NCBI GenBank assembly: GCA_015146655.1
Contig: VKHL01000076.1
Location: forward strand, 30,363 to 94,362
Direction of reading: 5' to 3'
DNA: 64,000 nucleotides
Source of the DNA: Ochromonas danica
Taxonomy: Eukaryota; Sar; Chrysophyceae; Chromulinales; Chromulinaceae
How positions within the stretch are numbered: position 1 is the stretch's first letter; every line of letters begins with the position of its first letter. Shown in pieces: positions 11,265 through 24,500 of the stretch. A program made the position numbers and the translations under genes. The notes below the pieces were generated by a model. It was given only the letters and a program-made list of their open reading frames with translations. It was not told where the DNA came from and searched no databases.

Positions 11265-13616
11265 CGTCGTCGTCGTTGTTGTTGTTGTTGTTGTTGTTGT
11301 TGATTGTGTACAATAGCTTCCCTTGCATATTACGTCATCTTCATAGTGATCGCAGTAATGCAAATCGTTGTCCTGTCTGTATGGAGAAGATTTGCATCTC
11401 TGATTTCAAGTTAGCTTTGTTAGAAGGAAGTCCATCTCTAACAATGACGACATCATGTCATCATCATTCTGTTGCAGTCAATGAGATACATTCCTTCTCT
11501 CATCTTACATTCTCTAAAGATGGAAGTATCACTCCTAAGCTCTTGGACAATGACAATGAGGAGAATAAGATGAGGTTAAGAGATGAAGAGTCTGTTGGTA
11601 TGAACAAGAAGAATGCTATAGTAATAGGGAAGAAAGAGAAGAAGAAGTCATTAGCAGAACAGATTTACCATCTGACAGAAACTTTACCTCAAGCATCACC
11701 TGATGTTGATAGTCGTGCTATCTATAGTCGTGTTATGTTTTATTCTTTAGATGATATGATGAATAGCTTTCAATATCAACTTGATGAAGTGAAACGATGG
11801 GAAGAAATATTAAATCATCCTTTCTTACTTAAACCTACACAATCTCCTATACTATTACAATCATCTACTACTACCACTACCACTACTACTGCTACTACTG
11901 GTGCTTCTTCAACGGTCACTTCCTATCGTAATGCTATAAGCCGTGCAGCAGTAGCAGGTAGTAGTGATAGTCTATACTACAATCCTCCTCCAGCAGTCAC
12001 TATCCCTGGTCTACCACCTCGTAGTGGAGGAGGACATCATAGTGTGTGTGATAATGAAGATGATGATGAATGGTTAGTATTGGTTTACTTGGAAGAAGCA
12101 CGTCAGATTATTCAAGAAGAGAAGGCAAAATATCAAACTATCTTAGATGAGCAGTTCGTCAATGATCTCATACGATTAGAAGTAGAACGACAACCACAAC
12201 CACAAGCACAAGCACAACAACAAGCAGTCAAAGCTGTGGAAAGCACTTCTATGGATGATATGATAACTACTGTAGGTGATGAGACTAATGTTAGTGCTAC
12301 AGGATTAGTAACACTACCACCAACCACTACAACAGGTGCTACAACAACAACAGGTGCTGCTACTACTAGTAGCACTAGTGAAGAAGGAGGAGGAAGATTG
12401 ACAGTAGAAACTCCTGGTATTTATCATTTCTATCAATCAAAATCAGGTGCTTATATATTCACACAACCTTTCTTACTTCGCTATTTACTTCAAGAAGCTC
12501 AAGCAAGTCATCATATCCATCACCATCGTCATCTACTACCTACTACATTAGAAGGACGTGTTTTAGAAGTAGAAAGTGCAAAAGTTACAATGGAATTGAA
12601 AAAACGTTATCGTTTCTTCTCTCATATTCCATTACATAGTGAAGTCATTTTAGTTGATATGGATATTACATCTTATTTACATCATCGTAATGTATTACAT
12701 GAATATCGTAAAGAATGTAAAAAACGTCATGAATATCGTTTAATAAAGAAAAGAAAAGAAGATGAAGAAATACGTTTAGAAGCTGATCGTCAATTAGCTG
12801 AAGCAATAGCATTAGAAGAACGATTAATGCGATTAGAATTATCAAAAGAAGAACATGAGAAGAAAGTGCAAGAGATCTTAGCACAGGCACCTCCTCTACC
12901 ATCATCAACATCATCATCAACAACAACCAAACTACAGGGAGATAGTTATGACATCAACAGGGATGAGACAAGTAATAATAGTAGTAATAATAATAGCAAT
13001 GGTAATAATGCTAAAGTAGAAGAAAAGTTTGCTTCTTTTGCTGCTATTACACAGGTTAGACTAGTACTAGTTGACATTATGTCATTTGTAATAACTTCTC
13101 TATGATGTTGATGATGTTATTATTAATGATCAATATGACGATATGATTTATGAACAGAAAGGAGGTCATTTCCCATTGTTAGGAGAGCAAACCAAGGCAA
13201 AGCAAACACTTTCTTCCAATGGTCAACAGGGTGGTAGTGGTAGTGGCTTGGGTGCTTGGGGTGAGTCTCTTCCTTGTAACAATATACTGTTGGGCTGTGC
13301 ATAGTCCTTATTGAATGCTTTCATGATGTGACTCATTGTGATAGGCAAAGCTACACCATCTTCTTCATCTGCATCATCTAAAGGTCATTCTAATGTTGTT
13401 GAAGAAGGTTCAAATGCTTCAGCATGGAAACGAGGAACAGCAATACCTCCTCCAGCTATCATGTCGTCAACTAGTTCGAAGGAGAAGAAAGGCAAGGTCT
13501 CTTTGTTTTCAACTGCCAGGTAAGCACACTTTTTCATGATGATAACTATGACTATGATAATAACTAATGGTGTTCTTATTTGATATTGTTCTGATAGCTC
13601 TAGAAGTTATCGATAG
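10340..13616 (+). CDS. RNF10-like RING-finger protein
   Basis: Six exons, 10340-10827, 10886-11140, 11317-13054, 13158-13260, 13345-13519 and 13598-13616, keep frame to a TAG and give 925 residues. Order: a low-complexity basic N-terminus with polyQ; the RNF10-type region FRFVISPLSNPFETAWFNAD; a C3HC4 RING split by intron 2 (CPICLEEE ... SRCGHIYC-FPCILRHL ... RCPVC); a helical region (LVYLEEARQIIQEEKAKYQ); then GIYHFYQSKSGAYIFTQPF, the VTMELKKRYRFFSHIPLHSE block and a charged coiled coil, all in the order seen in animal RNF10. The C-terminus has FPLLG...GAWG. RNF10 is an E3 ligase for small ribosomal subunit proteins in animals; the same role here is inferred. Intron 2 is largely GTT repeat. 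Confidence 0.85.
11222..11302. repeat. (GTT)n/(GTC)n microsatellite in RNF10-like intron 2
   Basis: The GTT tract has a short GTC interruption and ends 14 nt before the CAATAG acceptor, so it forms most of the 3' part of the intron. Confidence 0.95.
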
Positions 13617-15257
13617 AATCAGACTAATGTCAACTGACCTGTCTAGTCTACATACAGTCAGTCAGTCTATAGAAGGGAATGGAATAGTCTAGTAATATTA
13701 ATAACCTATTACTACTAGTCTACTATCACTGCCATCACCCATCCTAGACGCAATGAGAAAGTCCACTTTATTCTGCCAAAGTAAAGGCACTTTGGATTGC
13801 GGGATGGAAACGTACAAAAGTGTTAGCAAAACGTTGTTGGAGATAATGGACGAACACAACCCTCCCCAGAAGACCCTTCCCCTCCTCCTCGACTAAATCC
13901 TTATCTGGCGGTCTTTTCGGCATCACTCTAACCACTTTTAATGATGCCGAAACAAAGGCCTTCTAAAGTAAAGTAGAAAAGTGATTATCGTCGTGTCTTC
14001 TGCACTTACAGTCTTTTGAGTTTTGCACTTTTTCTTCGTGTAGAACGGCTCTGTATGCTATGCTATGCAATGCTATGATATGATAGAATAGAATAGGATA
14101 TCAAATTCTGGTTAATTTACACTATACTAGTTTAGTATTCATTCATATTGCAAAAGCTAGCATTCATAAGAATATACAACAAAACCTTGTTTTAGTAACT
14201 TTTGTCTAGTTTCCATCCATGTGGGGTTGATTGAATACAAAAGGAAGAAAGAGGAAGACAACAACAACAACAACAACAACAACATACTTGTAGTTGATAG
14301 ATATTGTAGTTATCTAGTACAAGTAGTCTCTGTAGTCAACCATAGAGTACTAGTCTAGTATTCAGTAGTTAATAGATAGTGAGGAAGAGAAATAGAAGAA
14401 AATGTTAATGATAATGATGAGGATGATAATGATGATGATGATGATGCTATTGGATCAAACAAATCAATCTCATTCTATCCTATGTATCCTATCCTATTCT
14501 TATCCATCACTATATTAAACAAACTACTGTAGAGTACATGTAGACTACTTCATCTTATCACCATTACTTAAGTACAAACAACATTGTTTGGCGATATTAT
14601 ACAGTCATTGTCATTGTTACCATTGTAGTTGTTGTTGTTGTCATGAAGTTTCTCTCCTCGTCCAATAAAAGAAAACAATAAAAAGAAGAAATCGAATCTT
14701 CTTCTTGAAATGCACAAAGAAACTAAAAGACTAAACCTACTGTACCAATCCATCCACCCATTGATCTCAACACAATGGAATAGAACACAACAGTTGTTAG
14801 AACAATCTACACTATTATCACAATCTCCACTACTCCACAATACCATCACATGATCATCTGCTTTTTTGTTATGAAATCATGAAGATTGGATAACCTTCAT
14901 CATCACGATTAGAACCATGACTACAGTATAACAATGACAACAGGTGAAGAAGACAAGAGGTCTTGTTACCATGCCATGCCATCATAATCATCATCGTCGT
15001 CTTATTTACTTTCTTGTCTGTGTCAGTCCATCTATTGCAGAAGTACTAACAATAGTATAGTATACTTCTTCTTCCACAAGCAGCACTTTCTCTCTCTCCC
15101 GCTTTTATCAATTCAATCATAGAACAAACTGCAATCACCATAACCATAATAATAGTGCAAACCAACAACAACAATAGCAACAGCAGCATAATAATAACAA
15201 TCACTATCATCATGTAATATCATGTCGAAAGTAGTTAACTCATCATCATCATGATGA
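13617..15257. other. Intergenic, simple repeats and one hairpin
   Basis: Holds an 11-bp perfect inverted repeat (13915-13925 / 13942-13952, TTTCGGCATCA), a CAA tract (14259-14284), ATG/GAT-rich low complexity near 14400-14455 and several TAGTCTAG words. Both neighbouring genes end here. Short open frames have no coding character. Confidence 0.5.
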
Positions 15258-15620
15258 TCATCCGAGAATGACATCATGGAAATAAGCTTCTGATGCAAAT
15301 CTAATCAAGACAACAACAAATCCCAGTCAGTCAGTCAGTCAGTTAGTCGTATTAGTTGTATGACTTGACAGCAGCACTAGTTGTTTATTACCTGGAAGTG
15401 ACGAAATGGAAAGCTTGATCAAAAGTGCCTATTGTACGATAGTTTAATGATTCTGCCGGCATGGAAGGCGGAGCCATCAAACTACCACTGCTACCACTAC
15501 CGCCTGGAAGAAGATTGCTACCACTTATCAGACCTCCTGGATTATTACCATCACCTGCTTGTTGAGTGTGAGCATAGTAACCAACGGTAATGACTGGCAT
15601 CAGCTCTCCTTCTACCATCC

Positions 15621-15713
<93 letters not shown>

Positions 15714-18700
15714 ACACGCGCGCAGTATACACACATGATAAGTGCTAACAGTTGTTATGTCATAGTCTATGATGAAGTCTTACCATTGTTAAGTGAGTTC
15801 TGTTGTCCTTGCCCCCATTGTTGTGATGAGTCCGATGGACGAACAAGATAGCGCATTAAAGGACGTAATTGAGGAAGTAATAAAAAGAGAAAAGCTGCAA
15901 AGCTACTATTCAAATCACCATTTCTACCAAATGTTGGCCCACGTGCTTGATGCATAGCCATGGGTTGACAAGCAAAATACTGCAAGACATCATCTGGATA
16001 ATACGAACACCAGACATCTTGTGTAATACCAATCGCGGGATTAGCACGTACAATGAGTCCCACTTCTAATGATCGTTCATAGATTAGAATTCCTCGACTA
16101 CGGCCTAGACCATTCGCAGGCTGTACACCTCGTAAAGACAGCCAATAATGTAACAATGAGTTCTCATGTATTTCACTATTACCACTACTCCCTACACCAC
16201 CTGCATTACTATTACCACTACTACCACCACCTGCACTACCTCCTGAGGTTGACGCAACTAAAGGAGGTGCGGGTGGTAAAGGATTATTACCATCTGACAT
16301 AGCATTTGTAGAAGTAGTAGAAGTAGCATTAGATAGATGCAGATCATGAATACTGTTATTATTCATCTCTTGCCATTGTTGTAGTTTAGCTAAATCTCGT
16401 TTAATCTCTTGTGTTGCTGTTGTACGTCTTCTAATTGATCGACGACCCATACCTTCTGTACTATTTGCACCAATAGAAGAGATAGGAGCTAATGTTTCAC
16501 CTTGTGGACCAGTAAATGTTGGTCGATAGATAATAGGAATTAGACTAGCAGATGGGACAATAGATGGATTATTTTGAGATAATGTAGCAGCTATGGTAGC
16601 AGTTCCAGCAGACGGTGTACTAGCACCATAAGAAGTTGTAGCAGTAGATGGAACAGAAAACATACTTCCATTACCATTTACTACATCTTCTGATTGAGAT
16701 GATTTAACAGTAGCAGTAGTACCAGCATAAGATGATTCTTGTCGACTAGCTGCACTTAATCGTTTACGAGAACATTTGGATCTCCAACCATCAATAAAAG
16801 CACGTAATTGACTGAAGTCATTACTAGACCATGTCGTTTGTAAAGCATTAGATCTCATCAGAACTTTCTCTAAAGAAACTAAACCACTTGCTATTTGCAT
16901 AGGATTTAATGATAAACTAAGAATGGTTGGTGAGTTATTCTCATTATTATTTCCATCACTTTCATCCATACCCATACCATTTCCTCCATTATTGGGAAAC
17001 ATGTTGTTGTTGTTATTACCCATGTTACCCATGTTATTACCATTGTTATTAAATGCCATGGTATTCATATTCATCCCCATGTTCATCCCCATGTTCATAT
17101 TCATCCCCATATTCATGTTCATGTTGGTAGGCATTCCCATGCCTTGTAAGTCTTTCAATGCCATTTGTAATCGTTCTTCATCAACTAGATAGAAAGTTGA
17201 TCGTTGTAAGGCATCCATATCAAAGATATAACTTTGCATGGCTGTCCATTGATAAGCACCACAACGATCAAACCGTAAGACTGGCACAGGAATGGCTGAA
17301 TAGGATTGAAAGTCATGGAGAGCAGGTCGTGCACTTAATGCCATTGACTGCATCAAACGCTTACCCAATGCATCATAAAGTGATGGATGAGGTGAACGAC
17401 TTGATGTACTCATCGTATCTTTATCAGAAATAACACTTTCCTTGTCCGAATCATTGTTGTTATCATCACAAGGAAGTAACAATCCTCCTCCTCCAACATG
17501 ATTCTAATACAACATGGACACAGACACACATACACAGCATACATCAGATGATGGTGAGCCCATATACACTGAGAGATCAAATAGAAGTAAATCATTACCT
17601 CACTATTACGACGAGAAGAACTACCCGTGTCAAGAGTATATCCACCACCAGCTGTAGTCCCACTAGATCGATGATCACGAGTTGATGCAGGAGGTGCTGA
17701 TGGAGGAGGTAATTGAAATACTGAAGAAAAGCGTTCATTACGAATAGACTATCATTAACATCAACATGCACAATAATGATCAGTCACATGGAGATAGAGT
17801 ACACTAGATAGATACTGTATGCTAACCTTTCCCTTTGCCTGCCAGAATTGCATAATCTGATGTATACGTTCTCTAGCCATAGAAAGCATATCCTTTGATT
17901 GAAACATTGCTACAAGAGAACTTTTAATATACTCCCAAGCTTCCACTTCATCTAATAACCATAGAGAAGAACTATTAGTTGCGTTCACTTTACAACACAA
18001 TACAGAAAATAAGAATGAATGATTATCTTGTCATTACCTCGATTACGAGATCCTCGGCGAGACTTCTTTGTAATCTAATAGATCACACACACATACGCAC
18101 ACACACGCACACAAACGAACACACATATACCACAAGTCATTCCTGACGATCATTGATAATAATGAAAATGATAATGATGATAACGAAACCTGTGAATTCA
18201 TTCTTTCATTCTCTGGAATTGCTTGAGCATCGATTAGACCTGATAGACAAGTCTATATACATACAACAAGATACAGCAGTATTAGTGTATTAGTTTGAGA
18301 TAGCATGGACAAGAGATAAGATACAAGGTTACCTTTAAGAAATTGAAGAAACCACATGGATCACTATAGATTTTCAATGAAGTTTTATTGACAATCCCTA
18401 ATCCTGTATCATGTTTCATTAATACAGCAAACATATCTACATATTGTGTTGGTGGAGAAGAAATTCCAGCTGCTCCCCCTCCACCACCAGCAGTAGTAGT
18501 AGCAGCAGTAGAACCTCCCATTGATGTTGTCATTGTTTGACCACCACTCACTGCTTGAGAAGCTGATAGTCCAACATTACTACCACTACTGCCACTAGCA
18601 CCACTACTACCACCACCATTTCGTAGTTGTTCTTCTCGAATATCAGCTGCTCTAGCAGATGAAAAAGTATAGACAAGGATTAATGCTAATCCATTTCTGA

Positions 18701-19526
18701 CTTCAGGACGCATATCAGGATTATCAAATAAAGTAGATCGAATCCATTGTGTTGTAGTTGAACTTTCTCTTGCCCATAAAGCAAAAGGTAATAAATTATT
18801 TAAACATAATGTCATTAAATGTTGTTGACCAGCTTGATTATTATTCACATCCGTATAATGATAATGTTGTTGATCAAGATATTGTTGATAATGACAATAA
18901 ATCTCATAAAATTTTGGTTCATAAATTGTAGCAATGGTAGGTATAATATGTTTTCTCAAAGGTAAAGATGAGTTAGTAGTATTATTCATGATACTACCAT
19001 TACCACTACCACGACCACCTGCAACAGATGGATCAGAGAAGATTGTATCATTATCATAACTAGTAGTATTCATATTGTTGTTATTATTATTATAATGACC
19101 AGGTGAAGAAGAGGATAATAAGGCATTCGTGACTTCTACAGATGGATAATGTTGTTGTTGGGGATAATATCCTGATGATTTCGATGCTGTTAGATGAAGA
19201 CTATTAGAAGATGATTCCACGATGGAATCAGTTGTCATCATTTGATCTTGTGATAGACTATGTGGTGGTGTCCATCCAGATAAATCAAATAAATCCAAAG
19301 GATCACCATGAGATTGATCAGACGTTGTACTATTATTGTTATTGTTATTGTTGTTGTTGTTCTGCATCATCATCATTTGTGTCGTTGTGGTATGATTGAT
19401 CAGCTGTGGCTGCTGCTGTTGTTGTTGTCCATGTAGAAGGTTGACATGTGGTAATAGATGATGTGATTCATTACCATTCGAATCCATCATAGAAGTGTTA
19501 AGATTTAGATCGTCTTCTTCAATCAT
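15258..19526 (-). CDS. Large low-complexity protein, unrecognised
   Basis: An eight-exon minus-strand model: 18333-19526, 18190-18252, 18038-18074, 17827-17987, 17599-17748, 15784-17503, 15392-15611 and 15258-15300. All phases agree, giving 1195 residues. I do not recognise the family. Asn, Gln, Met and Ser homopolymers separate ordered patches: LRKHIIPTIATIYEPKFYEI, FALWARESSTTTQWI, WLLDEVEAWEYIKSSL, PVLRFDRCGAYQWTAMQSY, SRGILIYERSLEVGLIVRA and ELMPVITVGYYAHTQ. There are no membrane spans or catalytic motifs. The composition suggests a nuclear regulatory scaffold such as a transcription co-regulator subunit, which is speculation. Without the last intron the protein would end after VTSR near 15392. 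A long CA tract lies in the intron before exon 7. Confidence 0.6.
15622..15706. repeat. (CA)n dinucleotide repeat in an intron
   Basis: About 42 CA units; on the gene's strand this is (TG)n ending about 10 nt before the GGTAG acceptor of exon 7. UG tracts next to acceptors are known binding sites for some splicing regulators in animals; the effect here is unknown. Confidence 0.95.
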
Positions 19527-20263
19527 TATTGTTGGGTTAATATACTGTAGAAAGAAAGACAATAAAGACAGACAAATCAATAAAAAAACAAACGAAAACA
19601 GAAAAAATGACAGTCACCACCAACAGAGCAGTAGTGACTGAACAATAACAAGAAATAACAAGAACGCGCGGAGGACTGTTGTAAAATTGATAGACTGTTC
19701 TCAGCAGAGGCAGAGGACAGACACGGAGGGTCAATGGGGATGGGATGCGATAGGATCAATGTGATGTCTTTCTTTGGTCCTCTCTCCAACTCTGTCCTCT
19801 TGTTTGTCTTCTTGTTGTTGTTCTGGTCAGTTTGATATCAAAAATAGGAAGAGCCAGCGAGACTGTGTCACGTGGGGGGTACATGGGCTTTATAAGTCAG
19901 ATTATACGACTTTGGTGAGTCAGAGAATAGGAGTTTTCGAAGCCGCAAAAGATGAGTTTGATGACTGAGAGCAGAGAGTTTGGTGAGTTGGCCTACCAAA
20001 ACTTGGTGGCAAAACACAGGGTATGGAAGGTCTATTTAAGTGATGATTTAGATTGTTAAGGAGCCAAGAACTGTATTAAGACGCAGAGAATGACTACGAC
20101 TTCTACTGGCTCTATAAAACTCTTCAATTATATCAAAATACAATCCATGAAATACTATGGGGGTTAAGTAAGACGATATATGGACTTTGAAAGGCAGTTT
20201 TCTGACTTTTGAAGTCCAAGTCCACTAAAGACAAACACAATTAACCCCGTTGGTCTGTCAATA
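19527..20263. promoter_or_regulatory. Divergent intergenic/promoter region
   Basis: Separates two divergently transcribed genes, so it presumably holds both promoters. I see no TATA-like or other defined element that I would assign. Confidence 0.35.
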
Positions 20264-21202
20264 ATGGACATGGATCGTGCTCAAACTTTGCGACTGTTGA
20301 TGAAACAACAGCAAATACAAAAAGGCTCTTCCAGTAACAGAAGTACTGTATCAGCCAAGGATATGGTGAAAGAGCTTAAGAAACAAAAGCAACATACCCC
20401 AGCCACTACCACCACTCCTCACACCGCCAAATACACTTCTACCCAATCAAAAGAGAAAGAGAAACATCCTAATAAGCCTACTATACCACCTTCTTCCTCT
20501 GGTGGTATCCCTGTTGATTTCTTTGACTCAAAGCCTCCTCCCTCTGCCCCACCGGCAGAGACCAAAAGTAACAATAATCTCCCTGCTGGATTTTTTGATG
20601 ATCCTCTAGCTGATCTAACAGCAAGAGGAGTGGATTTAAATGAGTTAGCTAAAAAGCAGGATGTTCAGGCACGAGTTGAAGTGGAGCAGTTCTTACAAAG
20701 TGTAGAGGCAGAAGCTGACAGCGCAGCCATTGGAGCATTTTATGATGACGACAACGTGAATGAAGAAGAAGTAAATATCTTCAATCCTTCTACTAAAGAT
20801 GTAGTTGATGATGATCAGGCTGTACAATATGCTTATCTTGCTCAATTGGCGACTCTCTTACGACAATCTGAAACCCAACAACAACAGCAGAAGGAAGAAG
20901 GAGAAGAGATGAAACAACTTGTTGAAGAAAGCAGAGCTTTACAATCATCTCTCATGGTTACTTCAACTTCGACTAGTGAACAATCATTAGGTGTGAGTTC
21001 AGGAAGATCTTTGAAGGACTCGTTGTTGTTATCCATGGGAAGAAAGAGAAAACATTTACACAAACGACTGGTAGACAACAAGTCATTCACTGCTGAGGAA
21101 AGTGTAGAAGATGATTCTAATGCATCTGCAAAGAGAGTTAGAAAGGAGTCTGTGCATGAAGAAGATGTAGAGCCTTCCTACTCTCCATTGGACTTCTTCT
21201 AG
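20264..21202 (+). CDS. ZNF830-like nuclear protein lacking the zinc finger
   Basis: Intronless, 312 residues. The N-terminal AQTLRLLMKQQQ resembles the start of ZNF830/CCDC16, and the central NLPAGFFDDPLADLTARGVD matches that family's characteristic 'LPAGFFDDP' segment, followed by an acidic helical coiled region (VEQFLQSVEAEADS ... VQYAYLAQLATLLRQ). A second related repeat, GIPVDFFDSKP, lies before it, and the protein ends SPLDFF. ZNF830 relatives are linked to pre-mRNA splicing and genome maintenance. The expected C2H2 finger between the N-terminal helix and the FFDDP motif is absent: the protein has no Cys pair at all there. A basic KRKHLHKR cluster may be a nuclear signal. The family call is moderate. 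Confidence 0.6.
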   Translation: MDMDRAQTLRLLMKQQQIQKGSSSNRSTVSAKDMVKELKKQKQHTPATTTTPHTAKYTSTQSKEKEKHPNKPTIPPSSSGGIPVDFFDSKPPPSAPPAETKSNNNLPAGFFDDPLADLTARGVDLNELAKKQDVQARVEVEQFLQSVEAEADSAAIGAFYDDDNVNEEEVNIFNPSTKDVVDDDQAVQYAYLAQLATLLRQSETQQQQQKEEGEEMKQLVEESRALQSSLMVTSTSTSEQSLGVSSGRSLKDSLLLSMGRKRKHLHKRLVDNKSFTAEESVEDDSNASAKRVRKESVHEEDVEPSYSPLDFF

Positions 21203-21579
21203 ACTAAACTAGCATTGTTTCATTCTCTCATGTAAATAATAAACAAGCAGCTATTATCTTAGGACACATTTATATACTACGTAGTATTGATTAATTGATT
21301 ACACACTCAAAGAATTTTCATCCATAGAAATGTTATCATTTCAATGAATAAGTCTCTATCATTTACTCAATCTGCTAGAGTGAGTTTAGTTGTTCAGAGA
21401 TAGACAAAGCAAGACAAGAAGAAGAAATCTCCATGTCAGCAATATTGACTAGAGTAATGCTACAAAGATCTCAGTTGCCATAGATTAACACCTCACAAGA
21501 AGAGCTTCGGAAGTGTTTAATAACCTGCTAATAACATGAGACAATATATTTGATCTGATCATCAAAAATTAAAATTGGT
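21203..21579. other. Intergenic between converging genes
   Basis: The 3' flanks of the ZNF830-like and MLO-like genes. Nothing recognised. Confidence 0.5.
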
Positions 21580-24500
21580 TTAGACATCAACAAAACGTGA
21601 TTTCACTCCTTGTTTTCCCGAGGTGTTCACATTGCTGTGAATGCTTTCTTGGTTATGATGCTTGGTAGTAGGCAGGCTCTTATCAAAAACTACTACTCCT
21701 CCTCCATCTTGTCGTTCCTCCTCTTCCAATGACATCATTACTGCTGATTGAGTATCAGTGACAACGTGGTCACCAGCAGAGCTCAGTGTTGTATCAATAC
21801 GACTCTGATGCATTATTGTGACATCGTTAGACTTCGTCAAGTCTTTTGTTTTATTGATGGAAACACCTCTTCTGATAGTTTGAGAGGGAGATTTAGAAAT
21901 AGGACTAACTGGCGGGCGAAGGGAATATACTTTGGACCGATCACTATCTTGCATACACTGATCTTCAACATAAATATCATGATAGCGTATATCCTGAGAG
22001 GTATGACTAAAATCACTTTCATCAGATGCAATAGATCGATCATCAGTGAACTGAGAAAGTTCTGAGCTACTTGCTTCAGAATAATGTGAATGATGTCCAT
22101 CCGAATGATTGGAGTCGCAATCCTCATTCTCTCTTCCATCCTCTGCAACTAATTCGATGTCACCATCACCTTGGCTCTTCATATGCTTTGAGGCATGCTT
22201 GGAAGCGATAAGGTCAATGAGCTGATTGTGTTCAACTGAATGACTATAGTGTTGAGAATGACGACGTGCACGTGCAAGAGCACGAGAGTCGCTTTGATCT
22301 CTATGCCCATCATTGTCACTGCTGGTATCACTATGATGGTGCTGACCACTATGATAGTGATGATGGGGGTCCGCTCTCTCTGTTCCAATGTCTCTTAATT
22401 CTTCCCGACCCCCCGTGATACTGTAGCGGGCGCTATTATTAGCACTGTTGCTATTAGAAGATATCACATCTTCCACACCAAACAGTTTCGCCGCAGCAGT
22501 AACATGAGGAAGAGAAGCTCGATTATTATGTGGAGTCGTCGTAGAAGTGGAAGCACTTGCTTTCATGTTGCCACCACTACCACGAATAGCCGCTAATCCT
22601 GCTCCAATAGTAGATTTGGAGAAGACATTAAAACTATGTTGTCGAGGAGCGGAAATAGACTCTTGGTCATTCTGGCCTTTTCCATCATGATCATCAGTTG
22701 ACTTTGTCTGGCGTTTGGTATTTCCAGCCGTGCCTTCTGATGAAGCATGAGTAAGACCATGTGCGGGAACAATGTTAAAGCTGTGTCTTCTTGTCGCAGA
22801 TATTCCATTACCATGACTATCCGCACCATTTTTCTCACTCACACTATTATTCTCATGACCTTTCCCACCAGATATGACTGTATGATGTGAATTGAAAGGA
22901 TTCAAATTAGTGACAGCCTTGAGCACAGATGACTTTCTACCCACTACTTCATCATTTTTAGATTCTTGTGATTCTGTAATATGATATTCATAAGTAATAC
23001 TTGCACGCTTGACAGGTTTATTCTTTTTCTTCTTAGATGTACCACCATCAACACCTTCCTCATGATCTTCCTCCACATGTTTTGATTTCTTGGAAGAAGT
23101 GACAATCTTCTTCTTAAGTAAACGAATCTTTCTCTTATAATATTCTGGTAATAAAATCTGAGATAATCTTTCCCAATGAACACTGTGATCTTTATCTGTA
23201 TCTAAGACTTGGAAAATTCTTCGAATGGAATCATCTGTCAGATAGATTTGTAAAGCATGAAGAAAACGTTTTAATTGACTCACATCTAACCCTCTTTGAC
23301 CTTCTGCCAGGACAGTCTGATACTCCCCATAGCAATGATTATACCACTCTTTGCGATCAATAGCCATGGTTTTCAAGTTAGTACGAAGTAAATGTTTCAA
23401 TCTCTGGGTTACTACTCGTTCATCAGTTGCACGTTCACAAATCTCATTAGCAATGCGTTGATCCAACTTCACAATACTTTTTAACATGACAGAAGTAAAG
23501 ATAATTTGTTTAAGGAAGAAGAAGTTAATAACCATGGGAACAACAAGAGCAAACTCCCAAAGAACACGATGATATGATAAATCAGCCAAGAAGATAAAAT
23601 TGGTGGCCCATAGGGCAACATAGACATATTGAACAAGAAGACCGAATTCAATTGCAAAATAGTAAAGCTCAGGATTATGAAATAGAAAGATCTCTTGGAA
23701 CTCTGTTTCAAGTTCTTTGATGTCATCATCTTGACGAACAGCACCAGATGAAATTCCTAAATGATGACCAACAATTGTTTTCCAAACTTGATGAAGGAAA
23801 GAAAAGGTAACATTGGCTAAATACTTGAGCATTTCACGGAACTTTTTGATTCTATCGATCTTCTCGACAGAGCCGACACTGCCTTCACCAACAGGTTTCT
23901 CTATGGAGAAATATTGTACGGAATATCCCCGATTACGAATAGGAATAGGCGAATTAGGATGTCCATGCCCATGTCCATGTCCTGTGGAAGTATGGGCAGG
24001 ACCAGTAGACGTAGAAGACTCACTATGTCGTCTGCTTCTCGTTTTGAACAAATGCCACCGACCAGATCCTGGTCTCCCATACTCAATATCATCAGGTGCA
24101 TGATAACAATTATCACCGGTATGAGAAGTTACAATAGAATGATTGTTGGAAGAAGAGGCAAAGCTGGCGCCAAAGGCTTTCAGAGTTTCACGAGCATATG
24201 CAGTCAGACCACGTTGACGAGTCTGCACTTCATCGCCAGGCAATTCTTGAGACTCCCCAGCAGCAGGTATATTTTGTTGTGTTGTTAGGGAACCCTGTCT
24301 CCTGAGTCTATATTCATGACGTAAATTACGATAGGCACGGAAATCGATACGATCAACGTCACCAGTAGTGGTTGACGCCGGGCGGGACGGAGAGACAACA
24401 GGGGCGGGACTTTCCTCATCAATGACAGGAGCATCACCCATTTCTGCCGATTCTTCTTGCAAGGGATTCTTTCGAGAGCTCGTTGCTCGCGTAAGGCTAA

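Noticed and set aside
11106-11363. Thr- or Val-repeat open frames over the GTT tract
   Set aside because: The tract lies in an RNF10-like intron whose donor and acceptor restore the RING motif.
14568-14849. 93-codon minus-strand frame
   Set aside because: Asn/Cys-rich low complexity, no family resemblance, no splice or context support.
15551-15736. Open frames encoding Val-Cys repeats across the CA microsatellite
   Set aside because: A dinucleotide repeat is open in several frames by nature; phase and acceptor evidence places the tract in an intron.
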